Source: an uncultured Prevotella sp.
Lineage (GTDB): Bacteria > Bacteroidota > Bacteroidia > Bacteroidales > Bacteroidaceae
DNA: 13,486 nt
NCBI GenBank assembly: GCA_947303825.1
Contig: CAMYZK010000031.1
Span: 1 to 13,486 of the forward strand
Reading direction: 5' to 3'
Under the pieces are notes generated by a model that did no database searches, had not been told where the DNA came from, and worked only from the letters and a program-made list of their open reading frames with translations. This document shows positions 5,620 to 13,213 of the stretch, in pieces. The position numbers and the translations under genes were made by a program. Every line of letters begins with the position of its first letter. The stretch's first letter is position 1.

Positions 5620-8428
5620 TTACCAGCCTCCCTGCCTCACCGATGATGAGCACCAGCGAGGTGGCGAGGATGATGGTTATCCAGTCTTTGGGATGGAGGT
5701 GAGTGACGTTGAACATCTTGCCGCCCACCTCTACGATGAAGATCTGTCCTATGAGTATGACTGCGGCAATGAAGAGGAATCCCTTGCACTCTCCCAGTCG
5801 GCGGAAGGTGCTGTGACCGGTCATGAAGGCCTTGGCGTTGAACATGTTCCAGAACTGCAGCATGACGAAGATGGTGAAGAACATGCTCAGCTCGTATGGC
5901 GACAGTCCGTCGTAGGCTCCCAGCTTCGGTGTGAGCAGTCCTGCTGCCGATGTGAAGTCGGCATGCTGCATGATGAGCAGAATGGCGAGCAGCAAGACGG
6001 TGAAGAACCCTCCCAGTCCGAAGATGCGTATGGCCATGCCCCGGTTGATGATGTTGTCGGTCACCTTGCGTGGCTTCTCCTTCATCACGCTGCGTGTTGG
6101 CGGCAGCGAAGCGAGGGCAATGGCGGCAAAGGTGTCCATGATGAGGTTCACCCAGAGCATCTGTGTGACGGTGAGCGGCGACTCAGTACCTATGAAGGCA
6201 CCGATGAGCACAATGAGACATGCTGCCACGTTGATGATCATCTGGAACATGATGAATCGCTGTATGTTCTTGTAGAGCGAGCGTCCCCACATCACGGCAC
6301 GCGCAATGGTAGAGAACGAGTTGTCTTGTATGGTCATGTCGCTGGCTTCCTTTGCCACGGCAGTACCGTCGCCCATAGACAGGCCTACGTCGGCAGCGTT
6401 GAGGGCGGGGGCGTCGTTGGTACCGTCGCCAGTGACGGCCACCACCATGTCCTGGCTCTTGAGCAGGCGCACCAGGCGCTCCTTGTCGTTGGGACGTGCA
6501 CGCGACATTATCTTCATGTCGCGCACGCGTGTGGCGAGCTCCTCGTCTTTCATGGCAGCAAACTCGGTGCCGGTGAGTATGTTCTGGTCGGTGTCCTGGT
6601 CGGTCCACAGTCCTATCTGGCGTCCTATCTCCTTTGCCGTTCCCGGTGTGTCGCCGGTGACAATCTTCACCTGTATGCCGGCATCGATACAGCTCTTGAT
6701 GGCATCGGGCACCTCGCGGCGCACGGGGTCGCTGATGGCGAAGACACCCACGAAGTGCAGCTTCTGGCAGTTGAGGCGTCCGTCGTTGAAGGGGCTGTCG
6801 CCAGGGGCCACCTCCAGGTATGCCATGCCCAGTGTGCGCATGGCCTTTCCCTGATATTCGAGCAGCTTCTGCTCGTAGGCCTGCCGCTTCTCGGTGGTGA
6901 TGTCGCACATGGAGAGCAATATCTCGGGAGCACCCTTTACATAGAGCACCTGCTTCTGCTGTGCCACGCTCTTTACGATGGTGGCCATATACTTGTTCTC
7001 GGTGGTGAAGGGCAGGCGGTCTACTATGGCCACCGTCTCGCGCACCTTCAGGTAGTCGGCCTGCTGCTGTCGCAGCCAGAGCAGCAGCGCACCCTCGGTG
7101 GGGTTGCCTATGGCTTTCACGGCGTTGGGGTCGCTGGTGTCGAGATTGGCCGTGGTGTTGATGGCAATCATCTCGGCAATGATGTCGGCAGCGGTATCTT
7201 CCTCCAGCCGTGCCTCGGCCACCTGCATCTGGTTCTGCGTCAGCGTGCCTGTCTTGTCGGTACAGATAACGCTGGTGGCACCCATGGTCTCACAGGCATG
7301 CATGGTGCGCGGCAGGGTGTTCTCGTTCATCAGCTTACGCATGCTGAAGGCCAGGCTCAGGGTGACGCTCATAGGCAGTCCCTCAGGCACTGCCACAACG
7401 ATGAGCGTGACGGCTATCATCACGGTGTTGAGCATGTACTCCATGAAATGGAGCCACTCGAAGGTGTTGCCGCCTATGAAGAAGTAGGCAATAACACGTC
7501 CCACGATGATGAGTCCTGCAAAGACATAGCTGGCCTTCGTAATCCAGTCGGCAAGGGTGTCGAGCTTCTCGCTGAGCGGTGTTGGCTCGCCCTCGTCCAC
7601 CTGTGCTGCCTCGAACACCTTTCCGCTCTCGGTCTTGTCGCCTACGAGGAGCACGCGAGCTGTGCAGTAGCCCTCAATGACGGTGGTGCCCTTGAGAATG
7701 TGGTTGGACGGATAGGTAGCCTCCTTGTCGAAGTCTGCCTCGTTGGTGGTCTTCGCTGCCTGCGGCTCACCGGTGAGCGATGACTCGTTGACCAACAGGT
7801 TGAGCGACTCCAGCAGCTCGCAGTCGGCAGGCACCTCCTCGCCGGTCTCTACGATGACGATGTCGCCTACGACGATGTCCTTGCGCGGCACCTGGCACAC
7901 GCTGTTGTTGCGTATCACCTTCACCGGAGTGTCGTCGTTCACCTCATTGAGGCTCTGGAAGGTCTTCTCGTTGTTTCGCTCCAGCACGAAGGCGACACCT
8001 GTAGCCAACAGCAGGGCCACGATGATGCCTATAGGCTCGAAGAAGGTGCTGAAGCCTGCCCCTCCCCATACGTACTCGTAGATACTGATGCCCATCGACA
8101 GCACGAAGGCGGTGATGAGGATCTTGAAGAGCGGATCGCCAAAGCCCCCGAAGAATCCCACGACGATGATGAGCAGGGTGGAGACGAGCACTATGGCTGG
8201 CATTACCCAGACGTGTGCCCCCACGCTACCAGCCAGCACAGCGGCGGCGATGCCTGTGGCCACGACGAGCGTAATCATTGATATAGCAATCCAGTGGGTG
8301 CATGCTTCGCGCAGCATGTCCCACATCGTCTCCTTCTCAGGAGGGGTGAGGATGTTTACTCCGTGCTTGGCACGGCTTTCCAGAACTTGGGCATCGGTAA
8401 GGCCCGTGTAGTGTTGTTTTTGTTGCAT
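5606..8428 (-). CDS. PMCA-type Ca2+-translocating P-type ATPase
   Basis: 940 residues; an inner-membrane pump expected to export Ca2+ using ATP. Signature motifs are intact: actuator NESSLTGEP (214-222), PEGLP in M4 (348-352), phosphorylation site DKTGTLT with Asp391, nucleotide-binding KGAPE (498-502), TGDTPGTAKEIG (591-602) and hinge TGDGTNDAP (666-674). M5 carries Asn733 (IINVAA) and M6 carries NLIMD (Asn761, Asp765). Together with Glu349 this is the single Ca2+ site of plasma-membrane-type pumps rather than the two-site SERCA form. The C-terminus is short with no calmodulin-binding tail. Unusual: residues about 44-96 add two hydrophobic helices between the cytoplasmic N-terminus (LTPPEKETMWDMLREA) and GDPLFKILITA, where family members normally run straight on. 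The ATG at 8428 begins MQQKQHYTGLTDAQVL, a normal family start. The last codons and TGA stop lie in a heptamer repeat. Confidence 0.95.
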   Translation of the reverse strand: MQQKQHYTGLTDAQVLESRAKHGVNILTPPEKETMWDMLREACTHWIAISMITLVVATGIAAAVLAGSVGAHVWVMPAIVLVSTLLIIVVGFFGGFGDPLFKILITAFVLSMGISIYEYVWGGAGFSTFFEPIGIIVALLLATGVAFVLERNNEKTFQSLNEVNDDTPVKVIRNNSVCQVPRKDIVVGDIVIVETGEEVPADCELLESLNLLVNESSLTGEPQAAKTTNEADFDKEATYPSNHILKGTTVIEGYCTARVLLVGDKTESGKVFEAAQVDEGEPTPLSEKLDTLADWITKASYVFAGLIIVGRVIAYFFIGGNTFEWLHFMEYMLNTVMIAVTLIVVAVPEGLPMSVTLSLAFSMRKLMNENTLPRTMHACETMGATSVICTDKTGTLTQNQMQVAEARLEEDTAADIIAEMIAINTTANLDTSDPNAVKAIGNPTEGALLLWLRQQQADYLKVRETVAIVDRLPFTTENKYMATIVKSVAQQKQVLYVKGAPEILLSMCDITTEKRQAYEQKLLEYQGKAMRTLGMAYLEVAPGDSPFNDGRLNCQKLHFVGVFAISDPVRREVPDAIKSCIDAGIQVKIVTGDTPGTAKEIGRQIGLWTDQDTDQNILTGTEFAAMKDEELATRVRDMKIMSRARPNDKERLVRLLKSQDMVVAVTGDGTNDAPALNAADVGLSMGDGTAVAKEASDMTIQDNSFSTIARAVMWGRSLYKNIQRFIMFQMIINVAACLIVLIGAFIGTESPLTVTQMLWVNLIMDTFAAIALASLPPTRSVMKEKPRKVTDNIINRGMAIRIFGLGGFFTVLLLAILLIMQHADFTSAAGLLTPKLGAYDGLSPYELSMFFTIFVMLQFWNMFNAKAFMTGHSTFRRLGECKGFLFIAAVILIGQIFIVEVGGKMFNVTHLHPKDWITIILATSLVLIIGEAGRLVRVKS

Positions 8429-8470
8429 TGTTTGTTTTTAATACATTAATTATATTTGGTTCCCTTATTT

Positions 8471-8498
8471 AGTTTAAAGTGTAGAGTGTAGAGTTTGC
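8471..8498. repeat. AGTGTAG heptamer repeats, 4 units
   Basis: Four adjoining 7-bp units: AGTTTAA, AGTGTAG, AGTGTAG, AGTTTGC. This is a third heptamer family in the window. It lies 43 bases upstream of the ATPase start codon, in the gap where its promoter, if it has one of its own, should be. I found no minus-strand TAnnTTTG box in that gap. Confidence 0.65.
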
Positions 8499-8522
8499 TA
8501 CCGCTTGCAGGGTATTGTCTTT

Positions 8523-8558
8523 CGCTCGGCTCTGCCACTTTTACCGCTCGGCTCTGCC
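8523..8558. repeat. CGCTCGGCTCTGCC direct repeat
   Basis: Two perfect 14-bp copies (8523-8536 and 8545-8558), 22 bases apart, lie between the kinase and ATPase genes. The reverse complement recurs with one mismatch at 644-657 and two at 614-627, so the element is dispersed in this genome. In both places it lies just downstream of a stop codon when read as GGCAGAGCCGAGCG. Confidence 0.65.
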
Positions 8559-8570
8559 TGTGTTCTTTAC

Positions 8571-8597
8571 GCCCTTTCAGGGCTTAACTCTTAACTC
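8571..8597 (-). repeat. Short hairpin plus two TTAACTC units after the kinase gene
   Basis: GCCCT (8571-8575) and AGGGC (8579-8583) form a 5-bp GC-rich hairpin with a 3-base loop. Two TTAACTC heptamers (8584-8597) adjoin it. The hairpin lies 18 bases past the kinase stop codon but has no U-run on the minus strand, so it is at best a weak terminator. Read-through from the kinase operon into the ATPase gene is possible. Confidence 0.5.
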
Positions 8598-8600
8598 AAA

Positions 8601-10082
8601 TTAGTTGCTCACCAGCTGAACTACGATGAGGCGGCCTCCGTCTTTGGTAGAGAGGAGTATCTGTCGACCGTCGGTGAGTGGTATGAACTCGCCGATGGCC
8701 ACCTGCCGGTTGTCGGTCTTGTCCCAGAGGTCGGGCAGTCGCCGGTTGATGAGTATCCACTGTCCGTTGTGGAAGTGGAAGTCGCCCACGGGTTTCTTGT
8801 CGTCATCGCTGGTCTTCTCGTTGGCAGCGACATATCGGTTCACATGCCACATATAGAGTGTCTGCTTGTCGTATACCATGAGCCGGTAGTTCTCGGGTAT
8901 GAATTTACCCTTTGAGGGCGAATAGTAGAGGTTGAGCACGGGCAGCTGTCCGTGGTACTCCTGTCCGCAGAAGGGGCAGCGTGGCTTGCGTGTATTGTCG
9001 AAGACAAACCAGTGTGCGCCGCACTGCTTATTCTGGCATGGCTGCACCAGGTCGGTGGTGCGCACCATGGCATCTTCCCACTCAGCGGCACTAGGCCGCT
9101 TCATGGGGTCGTGCAGCCCTTCTATGAAGGCACGGTCGAAGAGAGCCTTGAGGTAAGGCCCGCAGATGGTATAGGGCAGCTTGGCAGGGTCGCCCTGTGG
9201 CAGCTCGCTCTTTGCCAGCTGATCGGCCTTCACCCGGTTGGAATGGTCGGTGGGATGCTCTATGAACAGTGCCTTCGAGCCCATCGACAGCTCCTCGTCG
9301 CGTCCGCTGTCGTTGACATCGTTCACCTTGCCTCCCCGCAGCGGATGCCGGTTGAGCAGGTACATATATATGAGTACAGCCAGTGCGTGGCGGTCAGTAT
9401 AGATGCTGGGCAGCTTGCGGTTCTTGTCGGTGAGTGGCAGCTGCTTGGTCTCCATCACCTCGGGGGCTATGAAGTCGGGCATGCCAAGCACCTCCGGCGG
9501 GAACTTGCCCGGAACGACAAGGCTGTCGTCGTCGATGATGCATGCCGAGCCAGTGATGGGGTCTACCAGAATATTCTTGTACGACAGGTCGCTGTGCGCC
9601 AGTCCGGCAGCATGCAGGCGTCGCACAGCCCGAGCTATCTTGATGCACATGTGCAGGTGGGTGAGGAAGGTGCCTTTCTGGTCGGCAGGCAGGAAGCGGT
9701 TCCTGAGCTTTGCCGATGCAAACCACTTGCCCTCTTTCTCCTTGCCCTGGAAGGGTCCGGAGGCGAAGAAATACTTCTTGTCGTAAAAGGGCATGACAAT
9801 GCCCATCTTTCCGTTCCACTGCACCATCTTCGTGGGCCATGCAAACATCTTCTTCCAGTATTCGCCCTCGGCGTTGTTGGTGAAGATGCGCTCACGGTAG
9901 ATGCCCACTATATTATTGATGCGCTCGCGGTCGTTGGCATTGACCGGAGTGCGATAGAATGCCACCACATAGGTCTTGTCGGGACTGAAATAGACGTCCT
10001 TCACTCCTCCCTGCGCCTTTATCTCGTCGATAAACTCTACAGTGCTGCCGTCAGAGGCTTTCAGTGTTACTTTCTGTGCCAT
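8601..10082 (-). CDS. Atypical Ser/Thr protein kinase with zinc ribbon (TerY-P type)
   Basis: 493 residues, no signal peptide, cytoplasmic. The kinase-like domain covers about 15-340. The catalytic loop is HSDLSYKNIL (Asp165, Asn170). The metal-binding DFG is replaced by DDD (184-186), and the activation segment ends MPDFIAPEV (Glu208). YTDRHALAVLIY (228-239) fits helix F. The ATP-anchoring VAIK lysine is not evident: the equivalent stretch reads VVAFYR (39-44), after a weak Gly loop QGGVKD. A zinc ribbon follows (Cys349, Cys354, Cys369, Cys372). A final beta-rich part (about 380-493, ending in a GEFIPLTDGRQILL segment) weakly resembles half of an FHA fold. Its start is 3 bases after the PP2C stop, so translation is coupled. 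With the PP2C and vWA genes it forms a TerY-P-type triad, where it would phosphorylate its partners. The substrate is unknown and activity is not certain given the altered motifs. Confidence 0.88.
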   Translation of the reverse strand: MAQKVTLKASDGSTVEFIDEIKAQGGVKDVYFSPDKTYVVAFYRTPVNANDRERINNIVGIYRERIFTNNAEGEYWKKMFAWPTKMVQWNGKMGIVMPFYDKKYFFASGPFQGKEKEGKWFASAKLRNRFLPADQKGTFLTHLHMCIKIARAVRRLHAAGLAHSDLSYKNILVDPITGSACIIDDDSLVVPGKFPPEVLGMPDFIAPEVMETKQLPLTDKNRKLPSIYTDRHALAVLIYMYLLNRHPLRGGKVNDVNDSGRDEELSMGSKALFIEHPTDHSNRVKADQLAKSELPQGDPAKLPYTICGPYLKALFDRAFIEGLHDPMKRPSAAEWEDAMVRTTDLVQPCQNKQCGAHWFVFDNTRKPRCPFCGQEYHGQLPVLNLYYSPSKGKFIPENYRLMVYDKQTLYMWHVNRYVAANEKTSDDDKKPVGDFHFHNGQWILINRRLPDLWDKTDNRQVAIGEFIPLTDGRQILLSTKDGGRLIVVQLVSN

Positions 10083-10085
10083 AGG

Positions 10086-11489
10086 CTAGTATAGTATTGC
10101 TAATGTACGGTCGTCATGGTTGCCACGGTCCCAGAAGTCGAGCCAGCACAGCAGCTGCTGTGCCGAGGCCTCGTTGTCGTCGGTCAGCTCTACCCCACCC
10201 TCTTCCAGGTCTCGCCACAGGGCATCCCACTTGTCGGTGTTCTGCAGGTTGGCATCGGTCTCAAACTTCGGGTCGCTCACGCCGTCGGTCATCATCATCA
10301 GGGCCGAGAAGTCGCTATAGACCTTGAACCTCAACCGTTTGAAGAAGGCCACCTGGTCGGTGAAGATTTCGGGCATGGTGAGGAATCGTGTCTGTCCGGC
10401 ATACTCTCCCTCGTCGGGCATGCCCAGCATGTCGGCAGTGTGTGCCTCGGCATCGTATACGCAGATGGCACCGTCGCCCACCCAGAAGGAGGCGATGACC
10501 CATCCGAAGTCGAAACGGCGGCAGATGGCAAGCAGCAACGTGGTGGCATAGTCCTTCAGACGTGCCCCCTCCTTCTGTTCGGCTTCCTGCTTGATGGCGT
10601 TGTGGGCCTTCAGCGCAGCGTTGCCCACTATGCTGTAGATGAAGTTGCTCACCGTCTTTCTGGCCTCTGCCGACTCCTTGTTGGCATGATACTCGTAGAT
10701 GGCGTTCTCAAAGTCGCGGCTGCCGCCCAGTGCAGCCTTGCAGTGGTCTACCGCTACCTCGCAGGCAATGCGTGAGCCTTCGCGCGAGAAGCGTGCCGAG
10801 CCGGCACCGTCGGCCACGGCCATTATATACCACTCTGTCTGCTCACAGTAGTGCAGCCTGAAGTGGTCGTCGCGGGGCTTGCCCTCATGGGCATGCGAGC
10901 GTCCGCGCTGGCTGGCAGCCACCATGTCCTTGCGAGGCATGCCGTCGGGGGTAGCCTCAACCTTGACATAGAGCATGTCGCTGTCGGGCTTGTAATAGTC
11001 TATGTCTGTTGGTGTGGGTATGTCTTTCCACAGCGACCTAGGGTCAGGGTTGACAATGAAGTTAAGACGGCGTTCCAGCCAGGGTTCTCCTTCGAGCAGG
11101 TTGGCGGGCTTGTAGCGCAGCACCAGCGGGAAGTCGCCGCCCTTGATGTCTTCGGGCTGCGGTCGGCCCTCTATAGTGAAGCCCTTCCCCTCGGTTTTGA
11201 AGTAGCTGAGTCCCGTGGGCTCCAGCCCCTCTATGTCGTAGTCGGCCACGCCCTCCACACAGAAAGGCACCTCTACACGATAGTCTTCTCCCACCCTGGA
11301 GTTGGGCAGGGTGATAGGCGTTGCTTCGACGGCATTTTTTACTATTATACGTTCATCCATTCTCTCTTGAACTATATTGTTCCACATATTGCGTATCATG
11401 CGTCTCTTGAAGTCGCTGAACTCTGCCTCTGAAGGCTCTATGCCCGCCTGTGCCAGCAACTCGCGCACAGCATTCTCCAACTGCATCAT
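10086..11489 (-). CDS. PP2C-type protein phosphatase with Ig-like N-terminal region
   Basis: 467 residues from the ATG at 11489, whose ATGA overlaps the stop of the vWA gene. The open frame runs further upstream, but that part (HHVLWQRHH..., RRRRRR) is a shadow of the vWA zinc ribbon. Residues 1-45 are helical. About 52-150 form a beta-rich region with the pattern of putative Ig/cadherin-like domains (GLSYFKTEGKGFTIEGRPQPEDIKGGDFPLVLRY). The PP2C domain fills about 188-467: SQRGRSH with RDD (206-208), VADGAGSA with metal ligand Asp227, WVGDG (336-340), TDGVSD (401-406) and DDRTL (459-463). All expected metal-binding acidic residues are present, so it should be an active Mn2+/Mg2+-dependent Ser/Thr phosphatase. 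No membrane segment. It probably reverses the action of the kinase encoded 3 bases downstream. Confidence 0.92.
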   Translation of the reverse strand: MMQLENAVRELLAQAGIEPSEAEFSDFKRRMIRNMWNNIVQERMDERIIVKNAVEATPITLPNSRVGEDYRVEVPFCVEGVADYDIEGLEPTGLSYFKTEGKGFTIEGRPQPEDIKGGDFPLVLRYKPANLLEGEPWLERRLNFIVNPDPRSLWKDIPTPTDIDYYKPDSDMLYVKVEATPDGMPRKDMVAASQRGRSHAHEGKPRDDHFRLHYCEQTEWYIMAVADGAGSARFSREGSRIACEVAVDHCKAALGGSRDFENAIYEYHANKESAEARKTVSNFIYSIVGNAALKAHNAIKQEAEQKEGARLKDYATTLLLAICRRFDFGWVIASFWVGDGAICVYDAEAHTADMLGMPDEGEYAGQTRFLTMPEIFTDQVAFFKRLRFKVYSDFSALMMMTDGVSDPKFETDANLQNTDKWDALWRDLEEGGVELTDDNEASAQQLLCWLDFWDRGNHDDRTLAILY

Positions 11490-12535
11490 CCTCGTCCACG
11501 GTTTATGTTCATTCCTCCTTCGCCTCCTTCGCCCAGCGAGCCTTTCATGCCGCACCACGGGCAGCTGGTGGTGCCTCTGCCATAGCACATGATGTTTCCG
11601 CACTGGCACACTACCACTCCCACCTGGTTGCCACAGCAGGGACAGGTAGGCACTCCGCGCAGCGACATGGAGTTGATGTTCAAGTTAGACTTTCCCTGGC
11701 TCAGGCTGTTATAGGTCTCCTCGTCTACCGGATAGGCTCCCACCAGCTTGTAGTCAGTGCCCTTTATTCCCAGCTCCTCCATGCCAGCTATATTGCCTAT
11801 GTTCCTGGCATACTTCACTAGGTAGGTTCTCTTGGTGTTGGAGCATTTTCCCAAGAGCACCACAAAGTTCTCGTCGGCCACTGTATACTGTTCCTCGCGC
11901 TTCACCTTCTCCAGCTTGATGCCGTCGGTGGGTGCAAGCTTCATCTCATCCTTTCCCATGTCGGCAACCGAGACGCTGCTGGTCTGTATGCTTGCCGTCA
12001 CCCACTTGAAGAAGGCCTTAAACGACATCTCGTCGGTCTGTTTCAGCCTCAGCACATTCTCCGTGAGACGGCCCAGCTGTCGGGTGTCGGCACCGTCGCC
12101 AATGGCAATAGCCACCATGTTGGCCTTGCGCTGGTACTGCCGCTGCCATCGGTCGATGGCAGCCTGCGGATTATCGGTAGGGGTACCATCGGTGAAGAGG
12201 AAGACGATAGGTTTCCAGTCGCCCTTCACCTCGGCTGTGGTCTTCACCACCGATCGGTCTATGTCGTCCATAAGGAAGTCGAGGGCAGCACCTAGCGAGG
12301 TGCCGCCGCCAATGGGGAATTTCGGGGGGTAGAACTTGTATATCTCGGTGAGTGGCGACAGGCTTCGGGCCCGTCCTGCAAAGGCTATCACCGACACGAA
12401 TACTGTCTCCAGGGCGTAGGGGTCGGTACGTAGCTCCTGTATGATGCTGCGCATGCCCTCCTCTACCTGTTCAATGGGTTCGCCCACCATCGACTCAGAC
12501 ACGTCGATAAGGAAGTATATTGGTAGTCGTCTCAT
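11486..12535 (-). CDS. TerY-like vWA-domain protein with C-terminal zinc ribbon
   Basis: 349 residues, cytoplasmic. The vWA domain (about 5-185) has a complete MIDAS metal site: DVSES (Asp11, Ser13, Ser15), GGGTS (Thr79) and TDGTPTD (Asp116). The segment IGDGADTRQLGRLTENVLRLK, followed by SFKAFFKWV (171-179), is typical of TerY-type vWA proteins. A linker region (about 190-295) follows, then a Cys-rich zinc ribbon with Cys298, 300, 301, 310, 312, 317, 325 and 328, and a Gly-rich tail. TerY-type proteins are thought to act as metal-dependent scaffolds in Ter stress systems; here the partners would be the kinase and phosphatase encoded next. The start ATG overlaps the AIM24 stop (ATGA), and its own stop overlaps the PP2C start (ATGA), so three genes are translationally coupled. 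Confidence 0.92.
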   Translation of the reverse strand: MRRLPIYFLIDVSESMVGEPIEQVEEGMRSIIQELRTDPYALETVFVSVIAFAGRARSLSPLTEIYKFYPPKFPIGGGTSLGAALDFLMDDIDRSVVKTTAEVKGDWKPIVFLFTDGTPTDNPQAAIDRWQRQYQRKANMVAIAIGDGADTRQLGRLTENVLRLKQTDEMSFKAFFKWVTASIQTSSVSVADMGKDEMKLAPTDGIKLEKVKREEQYTVADENFVVLLGKCSNTKRTYLVKYARNIGNIAGMEELGIKGTDYKLVGAYPVDEETYNSLSQGKSNLNINSMSLRGVPTCPCCGNQVGVVVCQCGNIMCYGRGTTSCPWCGMKGSLGEGGEGGMNINRGRG

Positions 12536-13194
12536 ATCGTTCTTATTTTCATTGTCACGGGACTCATGTAGACGGTGCCGGGGCCAGTAATCTTCATCAG
12601 GCTGAGTCCCTCACCTCCGAAGACATTTCCCACAGACCAGTTGGCCTGTATCTGCTGTGGCTGGAATCCGTGCAGTGCCACGATATGGTCCTCGTCCACA
12701 TCAATGCACTCGCCAGGAGCCAGCCGTTTCTCTATGGGCGTACCCAGGGAGTCGAGAAACACCGTTGCCTCGCCCTCTATGCGCTGGAAGGCCGCCAGGC
12801 CTCCCAGGAATCCCTGCGCACTGAGTTTGATGTACAGCATCACCTTACTGGTAGAAGCGACATAGCGCCCCCTACGGCACAGCAACGACTCGCCACGTAG
12901 CAGCTTGATGTGCTGCAAGGCGCAGAGCGAACCTGCCAGCACCATCTTCAGCTCGGTGTTGGTGGGATTGGTAAAGCGGATGATGAGCACCGCCTCGCCC
13001 GACAGTCCCGACTTGATAGCACTGCCCAGCACACTGCCCAGACCTCCGCCGGGCTTGCCGCTGTTCACCTCGGTGTTGCGCTGTATGCGGTCGTCGGTAT
13101 ATACCACGCTCCCCCGTTCGGCATAGAAGGTCTCACCGGGCGACAGTATCACCTCCAGGTTCTTGTATTCGTAGCCCTGAATCTTACATTTCAT
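12532..13194 (-). CDS. AIM24 / TIGR00266-family protein
   Basis: 220 residues, no signal peptide or membrane helix. It fits the AIM24 (TIGR00266) family, a beta-sandwich of unknown biochemical role named after a yeast mitochondrial protein. Visible family features are the opening PGETFYAERGSVVYTD (about 19-34), the Gly-rich GGGLGSVLGSAIKSGLSGEAVLIIRF (50-75), GFLGGLAAFQRIEGEATVFL (about 128-147) and LAPGECIDVDEDHIVA (about 158-173). It starts 19 bases after the stop of the upstream vWA gene and overlaps the next vWA gene by 4 bases, so it is an integral member of the kinase/phosphatase operon. AIM24 genes are known beside Ter-type and vWA genes in other bacteria. A role as a binding or scaffold partner is inference only. 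Confidence 0.88.
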   Translation of the reverse strand: MKCKIQGYEYKNLEVILSPGETFYAERGSVVYTDDRIQRNTEVNSGKPGGGLGSVLGSAIKSGLSGEAVLIIRFTNPTNTELKMVLAGSLCALQHIKLLRGESLLCRRGRYVASTSKVMLYIKLSAQGFLGGLAAFQRIEGEATVFLDSLGTPIEKRLAPGECIDVDEDHIVALHGFQPQQIQANWSVGNVFGGEGLSLMKITGPGTVYMSPVTMKIRTI

Positions 13195-13213
13195 ATAACG
13201 TAAGGTACTCTGT

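Noticed and set aside
5693..7783. 696-codon open frame on the plus strand
   Set aside because: It is antisense to the ATPase gene, is extremely rich in His, Gly, Glu and Val, resembles no domain, and comes from GC-rich codon structure on the other strand.
8451..8458. TATATTTG on the plus strand, a match to the Bacteroidetes -7 box
   Set aside because: It points away from the ATPase start and there is no plus-strand gene downstream. A short match in an AT-rich gap is likely by chance.
8952..10094. 380-codon plus-strand open frame opposite the kinase gene
   Set aside because: A shadow of the kinase gene, whose motifs are intact. It has no family features and no promoter.
11490..11609. 40-residue N-terminal extension of the PP2C protein
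   Set aside because: It overlaps the zinc ribbon and tail of the vWA gene and reads HHVLWQRHH and RRRRRR. The ATGA overlap at 11486-11489 is the typical coupled start.
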